Positions 8,726-17,877 of a stretch of DNA of 64,000 nt are shown here, one piece after another. Every line of letters begins with the position of its first letter. Position 1 is the first letter of the stretch. Below the pieces are notes generated by a model that saw only the letters and a program-made list of their open reading frames with translations, did not search any database and had not been told where the DNA came from. The translations under genes were made by a program, and so were the position numbers. Origin of the DNA: Devosia limi DSM 17137 (lineage in GTDB: Bacteria; Pseudomonadota; Alphaproteobacteria; Rhizobiales; Devosiaceae). The stretch spans positions 124,001-188,000 of the forward strand of contig NZ_FQVC01000003.1 in the NCBI RefSeq assembly GCF_900128975.1, in the 5' to 3' direction.

Positions 8726-9659
8726 TGGCCGGCTCCGCGCGGCGCCGCGCCGCAATGATCTCACCCAGAATGGCGATGGCAATTTCCGGCGGCGAACTCG
8801 CCCCGATATCCAGCCCGACCGGCGCCCTGATGCGCAGGATATCGTCGGCCGCAAACCCCATATGCCCCAGCGTCTGCACGCGGTTGGCATGCGTCCGCCG
8901 GCTACCCAGCGCCCCGACATAGAAACACGGGCTGCCCAGGATCTTGCCCAGAATAGCCGGCTCCCATTCATGCTCGTGAAACAGCAATACCGCCGCCGAC
9001 CATTGATCGAGCCCGGCATAGGCAAAATCGCGCGGCGATTTCAGATGCACCTGCTCGGCACAATGCGGCGCGATCTGCGCCAACAGGTCCGGCTCGGTCG
9101 AAATCGCCACGATCTCGAACCCCGCCATGGCGCCCAGCTGGCACAGCGAACCCAGGATCGCGCCCTTGCCAATAGCCACGATGCGGCGCGCCGGCTCGTA
9201 ATGCTTGCGGTATTCCGCCTTCGCTTCAGGCGAAACCACGGGCCCGGTTTCCAGCCACGAGCGATGCGCCCTGGTGTCCTGCACCAGCGTCACCGGCTGG
9301 CGGGCCTGCAGCCGCTCCGCCGCCGCCATGATCAGCTCGGGATCGATCCGCGCATTGATATAGATTTCGATGCCGGAGCCGCAGGGCAGCCGGATGTCGA
9401 AATAGGGCGAACCCTTGCCATAACGAATGCGCCGATTGCTCTGCGCCTCGATCGCCACCAGCGCCTCGGTGACGATGGCCGCTTCGGCGCAGCCCCCGGT
9501 GATATTACCGATGGCCGAGCCATCCTCGGCCACCGCCATCTGGCTGCCCAGCGGGCGCGGCGAGGAGCCATCCACCTCGACCAGCGTCACCAGCGCCACC
9601 CGCATGCCCTGCGCCGCCTTGGCATTGAACCAGGGCAGCACAAACTCGGCAAACGGCAC
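8712..9659 (-). CDS. xdhC: XdhC-family molybdenum hydroxylase maturation protein
   Basis: XdhC/CoxI-family protein, which binds and sulfurates the molybdenum cofactor and delivers it to xanthine-dehydrogenase-like enzymes. The N-terminal domain has VEVDGSSPRPLGSQMAV and the conserved cysteine segment NITGGCAEAAI. The C-terminal Rossmann-type domain has VAIGKGAILGSLCQLG and FYVGALGSRRTHANR. The frame is open to an ATG at 9749, but the first 30 residues of that version are unlike the family, so a GTG start at 9659 is preferred (315 aa). It is followed by overlapping mocA. Confidence 0.85.
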   Translation of the reverse strand: MPFAEFVLPWFNAKAAQGMRVALVTLVEVDGSSPRPLGSQMAVAEDGSAIGNITGGCAEAAIVTEALVAIEAQSNRRIRYGKGSPYFDIRLPCGSGIEIYINARIDPELIMAAAERLQARQPVTLVQDTRAHRSWLETGPVVSPEAKAEYRKHYEPARRIVAIGKGAILGSLCQLGAMAGFEIVAISTEPDLLAQIAPHCAEQVHLKSPRDFAYAGLDQWSAAVLLFHEHEWEPAILGKILGSPCFYVGALGSRRTHANRVQTLGHMGFAADDILRIRAPVGLDIGASSPPEIAIAILGEIIAARRRAEPANALA

Positions 9660-9723
9660 CGGGCCGCCCGCCACCCGCCCCGTCCCGGGGACGGAGCAGG
9701 CCAGATCGGAACTGCTTTGGGCG

Positions 9724-11202
9724 CTAGCTGGCCGGTGCGTTGAAGGCATCGATCAACTCGTCCCAGATGGGCACCATTGCCATCAGGCCATCCCAGAAGG
9801 ACTGCTGGCGCCGCGCATCGAACGCCTCCAGCGACACGCCCTGCTGTTCGACCCAGGTGTAATAGCCCAGGTTGAAAATCCGTTCCTTGTCGACGCGGCT
9901 CAGCTCCTGCATTTCGTCGGTGGCAATACCAGCCAGATATTGCCCGAACGCCTCGGCCGCCTGCACTGCGCCAAACCCCTTGGGGAAGTGCTGCGCCAGC
10001 GTCTTGTCCAGCTGGGAGCCATACATCACCGCCCCATCGGTCGCGATGGTGACAATGGCGTCGTCAGCCCCGAGATCGAGGTAGCGTGCGAGCTTGATCG
10101 CCGCCACGATATTGGCAATCGAGGACAGGCCGAGATGGCCCAGCCCCGCCAGCTGCGCGGCATCCAGCCCCTTGTGCTCGGCCAGATAAGCGCGCCCGGC
10201 TTCGGTATTGAACAACACGTTCAAAACGTCCGAGGCGTGGTCGGAAACCCCGATCACATAGTCGGTGTTAAAGGCATTGTGGATCAGCGGAATATGCTTG
10301 TCGCCGATGCCCTGGATATTGTGCTCGCCATAGCCATTGCGCAGCAATGTCGGGCATTCCGTCGCCTCGACCGCCGCAATCTGTGCGCCCAGCACGTCCT
10401 TCAGGTGATCGCCCGCCGCCAGCGTGCCGCTCGATCCCGAGGCACAGACAAACGCCCGCGCCCGCAGCGCGCTATCGCCCTTGACCGCGCGGAACACCGC
10501 TTCCAGCGCTGGCCCGGTCACCGCCCGATGGGTGACGTAATTACCGAATTCGCTGAACTGGTTGAGGATGACGTTCTGGGGATCCTTGGCCAGCTCATGG
10601 CAGGCATCGTAGATTTCCTTGAGATTGCTCTCGCTGCCCGGCGTGCGCACGATATCGCTGGGGTTCTTGGTCCAGGCTTCCAGCCAGGAGAACCGCTCGG
10701 CGCTCATCCCTTCGGGCAGCACCGCAACGCTGCGGCACCCCAGAATGGTCGAGATCGCCACCCCGCCACGACAGTAATTGCCCGTCGACGGCCATACCGC
10801 GCGCTGCGCCTGCGGGTCGAACTGCCCCGTCACCAGCCGCGGCACCAGGCACCCATAGGCCGCCAGCACCTTATGCGCCCCGATCATCGGGAAGCGGTCA
10901 CCCAGCGCCACGATGATGCGGGCTTTGACCCCGGTCAGGCTTTCGGGCAGCACCAGATGCTGCGGCACCGCGCCCAGTCCCTGCCGCTCCGCATCATTGT
11001 GCCAATGCACGCGATAGAGATTGCGCGGATCGGCAGCGTCGGGATCGACCCCAGCCAGCTCCGCCACCACACCCTTGTCGATACGGGCTGGATCTGCCAG
11101 TTCCGACAGTTTGGGCAACCGCACCCCATTGGCGCGGAAATGCGCCCGGGCCCGCTCATGCACCCCCTGATCGACAACGCTGCGGGCAAACAGATCGGTC
11201 AT
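9724..11202 (-). CDS. PLP-dependent enzyme of the cysteine synthase / threonine dehydratase fold
   Basis: 492-aa fold-type II PLP enzyme. The likely Schiff-base lysine is in [14 protein letters not shown] and the phosphate/cofactor loop is [10 protein letters not shown]. The C-terminal region is rich in conserved glycine and acidic residues. Its ATG overlaps the stop of the diaminopropionate ammonia-lyase gene (ATGA), so the two PLP enzymes are translationally coupled and probably act on related amino acids. It is longer than cysteine synthase (about 310 aa) and lacks features that would assign a specific reaction; I do not assign one. Confidence 0.8.
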   Translation of the reverse strand: MTDLFARSVVDQGVHERARAHFRANGVRLPKLSELADPARIDKGVVAELAGVDPDAADPRNLYRVHWHNDAERQGLGAVPQHLVLPESLTGVKARIIVALGDRFPMIGAHKVLAAYGCLVPRLVTGQFDPQAQRAVWPSTGNYCRGGVAISTILGCRSVAVLPEGMSAERFSWLEAWTKNPSDIVRTPGSESNLKEIYDACHELAKDPQNVILNQFSEFGNYVTHRAVTGPALEAVFRAVKGDSALRARAFVCASGSSGTLAAGDHLKDVLGAQIAAVEATECPTLLRNGYGEHNIQGIGDKHIPLIHNAFNTDYVIGVSDHASDVLNVLFNTEAGRAYLAEHKGLDAAQLAGLGHLGLSSIANIVAAIKLARYLDLGADDAIVTIATDGAVMYGSQLDKTLAQHFPKGFGAVQAAEAFGQYLAGIATDEMQELSRVDKERIFNLGYYTWVEQQGVSLEAFDARRQQSFWDGLMAMVPIWDELIDAFNAPAS

Positions 11203-12419
11203 TGCGCAGCCTCGTGATGCTCGGGCGTCCACTCATTGGTCGGCGCATTGATCAGCCGCTGATAGAGCGCCGCATCGGTTGCGCCCTCGGTGCCGATCAG
11301 CAGCACCCGCGAATTGCCATCCAGCCCCAGCTGCGCCTTTATGCCAGCATCCTCGAGCGCCACCATCAGCCCCGCCAGCCCAGCGCCACCGGACTCCCCG
11401 ATCTCCAGCATGGGATCGCTGCCCAGCGGCCGCGCCAGCTGCTTGATCGCCGCAATCGCCACGCCATCAGGAATACTGAGGAAGAAGTCGGCCGTCTTTT
11501 CCAGGATATTCCAGGCGATCAGCGACGGCTCGTAGCATTCCAGCATCGCCATCACCGTCGCCTCGCCCGGCGCCATCGCCTGGCGCTGATTGGCCATCGC
11601 GCTGCGCTGCAGGCAATTGGCCCGCGCCGGCTCCACCACGATCAGCTGGGGCCGTTCGCTTTCCAGCAGGTCATGGAAATAGCCCGCGACCACCGCCGCC
11701 AGCCCGCCGACGCCGCCCTGCACGAACACATGGGTGAACGAGCCCGAGGCCTGCTCGATGATCTCGTCGAGCATGATCGTATAGCCCTGCATGACGAGGC
11801 CCGGGATTTCCTCATAGCCTTCCCAGGACATGTCCGAGACCGTGGTCCAACCCTCGCGCGCCGAAGTCTCGGTGGCCTCGGCGACCGACTGGTCGTAATT
11901 GCCCGGCGTCCGCACGATCTCGGCGCCAAACGCCGCAATCGCATCGGCCCGGCCCTGGCTGACGCCCGAATGCACGAAGATTACGCAGCGGCAGCCGAAC
12001 ATCTGCGCGCCCGCTGCGACCGAGCGGCCATGATTGCCGTCGGTGGCGCAGGCCACGGTCATCTCGGCCGCAATCGCCTTGCATTCCTCGCCCAGCAATT
12101 CCGCCGGATCGACCGCCCGCCCCAGCTTGCGCTCGACATGGCGATGCACCAGCCGCGCCACCGCATAGGCGCCGCCCAGCGCCTTGAAGCTCACCAGCCC
12201 ATAGCGCTGGCCCTCATCCTTGACCGCGATGGCACCCAGCCCGAGCGTATCGGCCAGAGCCGGCAGCTCCACCAATGGTGTCGGCTTATAGGTGGGAAAC
12301 GCGCCCAGATACCGGCGTACCGCGTCGGGCGCCTTGGCCCCGACGATCTGGGCCTCGGAAGCGTCGAGCTTGCGGTTGAGCTTCCCCGAGCTATTGGCCA
12401 CCAAAGTCGTATCGGTCAT
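11199..12419 (-). CDS. dpaL: Diaminopropionate ammonia-lyase
   Basis: PLP-dependent lyase that converts 2,3-diaminopropionate to pyruvate and ammonia, about 406 aa, the family's normal length. The PLP lysine lies in [15 protein letters not shown]. The Asn-containing loop is [13 protein letters not shown]. The glycine-rich phosphate loop is [12 protein letters not shown], and the C-terminal segment [12 protein letters not shown] matches the family. The start at 12419 has GGAG 6 bases upstream. The open frame continues further upstream without homologous sequence. It overlaps the next PLP gene by 4 bases. The E. coli homologue YgeX also lies near an XdhABC-type molybdenum hydroxylase. Confidence 0.88.
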   Translation of the reverse strand: MTDTTLVANSSGKLNRKLDASEAQIVGAKAPDAVRRYLGAFPTYKPTPLVELPALADTLGLGAIAVKDEGQRYGLVSFKALGGAYAVARLVHRHVERKLGRAVDPAELLGEECKAIAAEMTVACATDGNHGRSVAAGAQMFGCRCVIFVHSGVSQGRADAIAAFGAEIVRTPGNYDQSVAEATETSAREGWTTVSDMSWEGYEEIPGLVMQGYTIMLDEIIEQASGSFTHVFVQGGVGGLAAVVAGYFHDLLESERPQLIVVEPARANCLQRSAMANQRQAMAPGEATVMAMLECYEPSLIAWNILEKTADFFLSIPDGVAIAAIKQLARPLGSDPMLEIGESGGAGLAGLMVALEDAGIKAQLGLDGNSRVLLIGTEGATDAALYQRLINAPTNEWTPEHHEAAQ

Positions 12420-12526
12420 CATCCACTCCATTCGGACAAGGCTTCGCCATTCCCGCCAGCGGCAGGTCGAAATAAGGTCATTTGGGTAGGTGCCGCTCGT
12501 GCGAGCGGCACGCTTCAAAGGCTGGG

Positions 12527-13213
12527 TTAGCCTCGGTTCTTGGCTTCGAGCGCCACCAGCACGTCGGCGGCGGAACCAGCCAGCAAGTCGACATGCTCGC
12601 GCATCAGGATATGCGCGCGTTCTTCGCTACCCTGCTCGATGGCATCGACGATCTTGTAATGCTCTTCGACCGACCGCCCCATGCGGCGCGGCTGGAAGGT
12701 GATGTGGCGGCGATAGACTTCCACCCGCCGCCGCAGCTTGCTGCTTTCCAGCGTTAGGAAGCGGTTCTGCGCGCATTTGTAGATCAATGCGTGGAAGGCA
12801 TTATTGGCGGCAAAGAACCCCAGATGATCGCCGGCATTGGCCCGGGCCTGGCACTCGTCATTGAGCACGCGCAGTTCCTTGACCTCTTCCTCGGTCATCC
12901 GGCGGGTGCACAGACGCGCCGCCAGCCCTTCCATCTCGGCCAGCACCTGGAACATCTCGACCAGTTCGGCCGTGGTCACGGTCTTGACCGCGGCCCCCTG
13001 ATTGCGCCGGATCTCGACCAGCCCGCTCGATGCCAGATGGTGCAGGGCCTCGCGCACCGGAGTGCGCGACACCTCGAAGCGCTTGGCCAGCGCCTGCTCG
13101 TCCAGCTTGTCGCCGGGCTTGAGCGCGCCATTGAGGATGTCATCCTCCAGAATGCGGATGAGATTGGCCGAGGAGGAACGCTGATCGGGTTCGTCTTCCA
13201 TCACATTGCTCAT
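12527..13213 (-). CDS. GntR-family regulator, FCD (FadR) subfamily
   Basis: 228-aa repressor/activator. The N-terminal winged helix is clear (GDKLDEQALAKRFEVSRTPVREALHHLASSGLVEIRRNQGAAV). An all-helical FCD effector domain follows, with the metal-binding-type pattern including NDECQ, FHALIYKCAQN and the late EH in EEHYKI. The start at 13213 is chosen because GGAG lies 6 bases upstream; a GTG four codons earlier is possible. It lies between the PLP-enzyme pair and the cupin/ThDP/SDR genes and probably controls one or both sets. A palindrome in its upstream spacer is a candidate operator. Confidence 0.88.
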   Translation of the reverse strand: MSNVMEDEPDQRSSSANLIRILEDDILNGALKPGDKLDEQALAKRFEVSRTPVREALHHLASSGLVEIRRNQGAAVKTVTTAELVEMFQVLAEMEGLAARLCTRRMTEEEVKELRVLNDECQARANAGDHLGFFAANNAFHALIYKCAQNRFLTLESSKLRRRVEVYRRHITFQPRRMGRSVEEHYKIVDAIEQGSEERAHILMREHVDLLAGSAADVLVALEAKNRG

Positions 13214-13257
13214 CTTTCTCTCCACATTCCGACTCTGCCAGCCTCCGCGGCGGGCAC

Positions 13258-13276
13258 GGATAGTGTGATACTATCC
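13258..13276. promoter_or_regulatory. Candidate GntR operator upstream of the FCD regulator
   Basis: A perfect inverted repeat with 7-base arms, GGATAGT and ACTATCC, separated by GTGAT, lies in the 66-base spacer between the cupin gene and the GntR gene. The core TAGT-N5-ACTA fits the loose FCD-type pattern (T.GT...AC.A). Autoregulation is inferred from position. Confidence 0.5.
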
Positions 13277-13291
13277 GCACCAGCCTCGATA

Positions 13292-13624
13292 CTACTGCTT
13301 TACCGTGATCACCAGACTTGTGCAGTGCTCATCCTGCTCATTGACCGTGTAATGCGGATCGAACGGCTCGAACAGCACCGACTGGCCCTTGGTCAGCGTG
13401 AAGCGCTCCTTGCCCGTATCGAAGGTCAGCGCGCCCTCGAGCACATAGAATACCTGCGACCAGCTCTCATGGTGATGCAGTTCGCCGCCACCGCCCTTGG
13501 GGGCCTTGGAAACCTGCACGCTGAAATTGCTGCCGGCAAATGGCACGATATCGAGCACGTTGAGCCCGCCGAAGTGATTGGGCGGCGTAATCCCGGTCGC
13601 ATCGCCATTCTTCCAGATCTTCAT
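13292..13624 (-). CDS. Cupin-domain protein
   Basis: 110-aa single-domain cupin. The first metal-binding motif is GGELHHHESWSQVFYVLEG, with three consecutive His and a later Glu. The second motif is around LFEPFDPHYTVNEQD. Small stand-alone cupins next to catabolic enzymes may be isomerases, dioxygenase-like metal proteins or small-molecule sensors. Together with the ThDP enzyme and SDR it forms a leftward set upstream of the GntR gene, and is probably part of the same pathway. No specific activity is assigned. Confidence 0.82.
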   Translation of the reverse strand: MKIWKNGDATGITPPNHFGGLNVLDIVPFAGSNFSVQVSKAPKGGGGELHHHESWSQVFYVLEGALTFDTGKERFTLTKGQSVLFEPFDPHYTVNEQDEHCTSLVITVKQ

Positions 13625-13654
13625 GTTCTGCTCCTCAATATGACTTTGCGCGGA

Positions 13655-15295
13655 CTACGAAATGTAGGCCATGTAGGGGCTGATGACGCTGCGCACCGGC
13701 ACCTGCACGATGGCCGGCTTGCCCTTGGCCACGGCATCGACCAGCGCCTCGGCAATCGCCGCCTCGGTCTCGGCGAAGTAGCCATTGCCACCTAGCCCGA
13801 CCGCCACCTTGGTCCAGTCGCGGCGCGGCAGGTTCATCTCATAGGTTTCCCCGAAGCTCTGCTGCTGCGGCAGTGCGATGGCGCCCCACATCTCGTCATC
13901 GAGCACGACGATGATGAAGGCCCGGCCATAGCGCTCGGCGGTATCGAGTTCGGACACATGGAAGCCCACGCCACCATCGCCGACAAACACCACCACCGGC
14001 GCGTCATGATCGGCAAAGTTGGCCCCGGCGCCATAGGGCACTTCCGCCCCCAGCGTGCCCGACTGCCCGGCCCGCAGATAGCGCCCCGGCGCTGCGATCC
14101 GCAGCCGCCCATCCGCCCAGAAATCCACATTGCCATGCGAGGACACATAGATGGTATTCTCGGGCATGGCGGCGCACACCGCGTCGATTGCCGAGATCGG
14201 GTGCATCCCGGTATTGTCGCCTTCCCCGCTCTGGCCTTCGCGCTCGGCGCGCCATTCGGCGAGGAGACCCTCGATCCAGGCGCGGTCAAAGCTGCCAATC
14301 GCCGCTTCTGCCAGCGCATCGACCACCGATGACGGCGACGACTGGATGGCCAGATCGGCCCGCTTGTTGCGGTGCAGCAATTCGGCATCGGATGCGACCT
14401 GCACGATCTTGGTGCCCTTGCCGACATTGTCGCCAAATTCCAGATCGAACTCGAAATGGTGGCCTAGAAGGATCACCAGATCGGCTTCCTCGAGCCCACG
14501 GCGCAGTGCGCCATTGCAGGGGGCATAGCCGGGGCCGGCCCACAATTCGTGATGCTCGTCGATGATGCCGCGCGCCAGGCGCAGCGTCGTAAACGGCAGC
14601 CCATGGCGTTCGACGGCACCCTGCAGCTTGGCGCTCTGGTCAAAGAAGGTCTCGTCGCCCAGCACCAGGAATGGCCGCTTGGCGCCCGCCAGCAGCGCTT
14701 CGAACGCCGCCTTGTCGTCGGCCCGCAGCCCGGCCTTGCCCGGCATGACCGGCGCCGATGCAGCGATGGTGGCGGGATCGACGGTCACGGCTGCCGAAAG
14801 GATATCGGTCGGCACTTCCAGGAACACCGGACCCGGCCGCCCCGCCCACATCTTGCGCCAGGCGATATCGAGATATTCGGCCAGCCGGTTGGGATCGGTG
14901 CAGCGCGCCGACCACTTGGTCACCGAGCGCATGGTGGGCAGCACTTCAAACGACATGCCCGCGCCACGTTCGGCCGAGCTGGTCGAGGACTGGGCGCCAA
15001 CGATCAAAAGCGGCGTACCGGCCAGACTCGATACCAGCGCCGGGGTCACCGCATTGGTCACGCCGGGCCCCAGGGTCACCACGGCCACGCCGGCCTGGCC
15101 GGTCACCCGCGCGCCGGCTTCCGCCATGTAGCAGGCTGCCGCTTCATGGCGGGCATGAACCAGTTGCACGCCCTGCTGGGCGCATGCCCGGTAGATTGCG
15201 TTGATCGGACCACCCGACACCGAAAAGATATCGGTGACGCCAGCGGCCTTGAACCATTTGACGATCGCTGCGCCGCCATCGAACTGCTGTTGCAT
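13655..15295 (-). CDS. Thiamine-diphosphate-dependent enzyme (acetolactate synthase / benzoylformate decarboxylase family)
   Basis: 546-aa ThDP enzyme. The activating glutamate is in VHARHEAAACYMAEAGARV near residue 48. The middle domain begins around residue 195. The ThDP/Mg-binding motif is FVGDGGVGFHVSELDTAERY, and the following position reads LDDEMWG where family members often have an Asn. The start at 15295 gives the canonical N-terminus; the open frame upstream is not family-like. It is flanked by a cupin and an SDR and faces a divergent aldehyde dehydrogenase. This suggests decarboxylation of a 2-oxoacid to an aldehyde that is then oxidised, which is inference from neighbours. Confidence 0.85.
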   Translation of the reverse strand: MQQQFDGGAAIVKWFKAAGVTDIFSVSGGPINAIYRACAQQGVQLVHARHEAAACYMAEAGARVTGQAGVAVVTLGPGVTNAVTPALVSSLAGTPLLIVGAQSSTSSAERGAGMSFEVLPTMRSVTKWSARCTDPNRLAEYLDIAWRKMWAGRPGPVFLEVPTDILSAAVTVDPATIAASAPVMPGKAGLRADDKAAFEALLAGAKRPFLVLGDETFFDQSAKLQGAVERHGLPFTTLRLARGIIDEHHELWAGPGYAPCNGALRRGLEEADLVILLGHHFEFDLEFGDNVGKGTKIVQVASDAELLHRNKRADLAIQSSPSSVVDALAEAAIGSFDRAWIEGLLAEWRAEREGQSGEGDNTGMHPISAIDAVCAAMPENTIYVSSHGNVDFWADGRLRIAAPGRYLRAGQSGTLGAEVPYGAGANFADHDAPVVVFVGDGGVGFHVSELDTAERYGRAFIIVVLDDEMWGAIALPQQQSFGETYEMNLPRRDWTKVAVGLGGNGYFAETEAAIAEALVDAVAKGKPAIVQVPVRSVISPYMAYIS

Positions 15296-15320
15296 TTGAT
15301 ACTTACCGTTCCTGCGAATG

Positions 15321-16109
15321 TTAGTAGGCGCGCGACTTGCCGCCATCGAGGGCGATCGCGGTGCCGGTGATGAAACCGGCGCGTTCCGAGGCGAGGGTGG
15401 CGACAATGGCGCCGAAATCCCGGGGGTCGCCGAATTTGCCGGTCGGCACTTCGGCCAGCCACAGCTTTTCGGCCTCGGCGCGGCTCAAGCCGTCGCGGTC
15501 CATGCTCGACTGCACCAGATATTCCATGCGGTCGGTCGCAAACGGGCCAGGGCAGAGGCAGTTGACCATGATGCCTTCATGGGCAAATTCGATCGACAGC
15601 GACTTGGCCAGCCCGACCACGGCAAGGCGCACCGAGTCAGACAGCACCATATTGGGCTGCACCACTTTGACGCCGACCGTGGTCACGAAAATGATCCGGC
15701 CCCACTGGTTCTTCTGCATTTCGGGCAGCACCGCATGGCAGAGATCGACCAGCGGCAACAGGCTCTCATTGAGAGCGGCTTCCCAACCCTCGCGCTTGAT
15801 GCTCAGAAACGGGCCCGCTTCGGGTCCACCGGTATTGGCCACGAAAATGTCGAGGCCGCCCAGCTTGGCCACCGCAGCTTCGACGCCCGATACCAGGGTC
15901 TCGCGGCGCGACAGATCGATCTCGACCGCCACCGCTTCGGCGGCGCCAGCGGCGCGCAATTCATCGAGCAGCTCATCCATGCCCGCCACATTGCGGCCAG
16001 CAACGGCAATTCGCGCACCCTCGGCCGCCAGTGCCAGCGCCGATGCCCGACCCAATCCACGCGATGCCGCGGTGATCAGCGCCCGCTTACCGCCCAGTCC
16101 CAAATCCAT
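15321..16109 (-). CDS. SDR-family oxidoreductase
   Basis: 262-aa classical short-chain dehydrogenase/reductase. The cofactor motif is ALITAASRGLGRASA. The NNAG-type motif has become VANTGG. Instead of the usual Tyr-x-x-x-Lys, the segment after the catalytic Ser region reads VVQPNMVLSDSVRLAVVG, so the canonical Tyr and Lys are not evident. This variant is seen in the 'SDR family with altered active site' near 3-oxoacyl reductases. It is encoded 25 bases ahead of the ThDP enzyme on the same strand. The function is uncertain because of the altered tetrad. Confidence 0.8.
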   Translation of the reverse strand: MDLGLGGKRALITAASRGLGRASALALAAEGARIAVAGRNVAGMDELLDELRAAGAAEAVAVEIDLSRRETLVSGVEAAVAKLGGLDIFVANTGGPEAGPFLSIKREGWEAALNESLLPLVDLCHAVLPEMQKNQWGRIIFVTTVGVKVVQPNMVLSDSVRLAVVGLAKSLSIEFAHEGIMVNCLCPGPFATDRMEYLVQSSMDRDGLSRAEAEKLWLAEVPTGKFGDPRDFGAIVATLASERAGFITGTAIALDGGKSRAY

Positions 16110-16158
16110 TCCGGACCTCCCTCTTCGTTAATCCAGAGCTAGCACCAGCGAACACACG

Positions 16159-16199
16159 TTGTCAAATGATGTCGACAATACCAATTTGGTTGTATACAA
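16159..16199. promoter_or_regulatory. Candidate operator sites in the SDR / aldehyde dehydrogenase divergent promoter
   Basis: The 163-base spacer between the divergent genes carries TTGTC-N10-GACAA (16159-16178) and a perfect 10-base palindrome TTGTATACAA (16190-16199). TTGTATACAA-like sites are typical of FCD-type GntR regulators, and such a regulator is encoded 3 kb away. The binding protein is not proven. Confidence 0.5.
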
Positions 16200-16272
16200 A
16201 CTTCGCATTGGAATTGAGCAGCGGCCCCATGCCGCCGTCTCCGACAATTGGACAGATTAAGGGAGTGGACCT

Positions 16273-17730
16273 GTGGCCATTGAGATGATCCCCCTCGTGC
16301 TGGGTAAGACGACGCTGAACGAGGGCTCCGACGGCGTCGGCGAGACCCGCGATCCGGCAACCGGGGCGGTAATCGCCCAGTTCGCCCGCGCCGGTGAACG
16401 CGAGGTCAATCTGGCGGTGGAAGCCGCCCGCAATGCCTTCGACCATGGTCACTGGACCCGCATGCGCCCCTTCGAGCGTGGCCGCATCCTGCGCCGCATC
16501 GGTGAATTGATCCTGGAGCGCCGCGATATCATCGCCCGCAAGGAAAGCATCGATAGCGGCAAGCCGCTGCGTGACGCCTATTGGGAAGTCGACTGCGCCG
16601 CCCGCTTCTTCGAATATTATGGCGGCGCCGCCGACAAGCTGCATGGCAGCTCGATCCCGCTCGGCCCCGATTGGTCCGACTGGACCGTCAAGGACCCGAT
16701 TGGCGTCAGCCTCCACATCATTCCCTGGAACTATCCGTTCCAGCTGATCGCCCGTGGCGTTGCCCCCGCGCTCGCCGCTGGCTGCTCGATCATCATCAAG
16801 CCGGCGACGGACACCCCGGTCACCGCCTATGAATTCCTCAAGATCTGCCAGGAAGCCGGCCTGCCCGAAGGCCAGGTCAACCTGATCAATGGCCGTGGTT
16901 CGTTGGTTGGCGATCTGCTCGCCCGTCACCGCGGCGTCGATCAGATCACCTTCACCGGCTCGGTGCCGACCGGCGAGCGCGTGCTCGTCGCCGCCGCCTC
17001 CCATGCCATTCCCTGCTCGATGGAGCTGGGCGGCAAGTCCCCGCAGATCCTGTTCGCCGATGCCGATCTCGACAAGGCCCTGCCCATGGTCGCCGGTGGC
17101 TTCACCACCCATTGCGGCCAGGTCTGCAATGCCGGCACGCGCCTGCTGGTCCAGCGCTCGGTGCATGACGAAGTCGTCTCGCGCCTGCACGAGCGTCTCC
17201 AGACCATGACGCTGGGCGCCGGCCTCGATGATCCCGATATGGGCCCGCTGATCAGCCGCGGCCACAAGGAAGATGTCGAGCGCTATTACGACATCGCCCG
17301 CCAGGACGGCGACCTGCTGTTCGGTGCCGAGCTGCCGACATCATCGGCCCTTGCCAATGGCGCCTTCGTGCGCCCGGCTCTCGTCGTCGGTGCCGGCAAC
17401 CAGACCCGCATTGCCCGCGAGGAAATCTTCGGGCCGGTGCTGACCATCATTCCGTTCGACACCGCCGAAGAGGCCGTGACCATCGCCAATGACTCGCCCT
17501 TCGGGCTGGTCGCGGGCGTCCACACCGCCAATATCTCGACCGCCCTCGGCGTCGGCGAAAAGCTGCGCGTCGGCCAGGTCTGGATCAATTCCTTCGGCGT
17601 CGGCCTCGACGTCGAATTCCCCTTCGGCGGCTACAAGCTCTCCGGCTTCGGCCGCGAAAAGGGCCTCGAAGCCCTCGGCGCCTATCAGCAGGTCAAGAAC
17701 TTCTGCATCCACCACCCGCTCGGTAACTGA
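16273..17730 (+). CDS. NAD(P)-dependent aldehyde dehydrogenase
   Basis: 485-aa aldehyde dehydrogenase. The cofactor segment is IIPWNYPFQLI, the general-base Glu is in MELGGKSPQ, and the nucleophile Cys is in THCGQVCNAGTRL. The C-terminal NSFGVG...PFGGYKLSGFGRE motif is intact. The start is a GTG with AAGGGAG 7 bases upstream; an ATG four codons later is possible. It is transcribed away from the SDR/ThDP/cupin genes and ends at a strong terminator, so it is a single-gene unit. It probably oxidises the aldehyde formed by the neighbouring enzymes. Confidence 0.92.
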   Translation: MAIEMIPLVLGKTTLNEGSDGVGETRDPATGAVIAQFARAGEREVNLAVEAARNAFDHGHWTRMRPFERGRILRRIGELILERRDIIARKESIDSGKPLRDAYWEVDCAARFFEYYGGAADKLHGSSIPLGPDWSDWTVKDPIGVSLHIIPWNYPFQLIARGVAPALAAGCSIIIKPATDTPVTAYEFLKICQEAGLPEGQVNLINGRGSLVGDLLARHRGVDQITFTGSVPTGERVLVAAASHAIPCSMELGGKSPQILFADADLDKALPMVAGGFTTHCGQVCNAGTRLLVQRSVHDEVVSRLHERLQTMTLGAGLDDPDMGPLISRGHKEDVERYYDIARQDGDLLFGAELPTSSALANGAFVRPALVVGAGNQTRIAREEIFGPVLTIIPFDTAEEAVTIANDSPFGLVAGVHTANISTALGVGEKLRVGQVWINSFGVGLDVEFPFGGYKLSGFGREKGLEALGAYQQVKNFCIHHPLGN

Positions 17731-17753
17731 TGCGTCCACATCACTGAGCCGGC

Positions 17754-17788
17754 AACGGCGCGCGACCCCCTCGCGCGCCGTTTTCGTT
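17754..17788 (+). terminator. Rho-independent terminator after aldehyde dehydrogenase
   Basis: A perfect 12-bp stem (AACGGCGCGCGA and complement) with a CCCCC loop is followed by TTCGTTTG, 24 bases after the stop codon. Confidence 0.85.
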
Positions 17789-17877
17789 TGTTCCCTCGCC
17801 CTCGCCCCCAATTGTGCCCGGCCCCGCTTCTGGCTAAATTCTGTTCACCCTTCTGGGCAGCGCGGGGAGTTTGCGGC

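Noticed and set aside
9427-12530. Long rightward frames opposite the two PLP enzyme genes
   Set aside because: Antisense shadows; the leftward frames have clear PLP-enzyme motifs and coupled starts.
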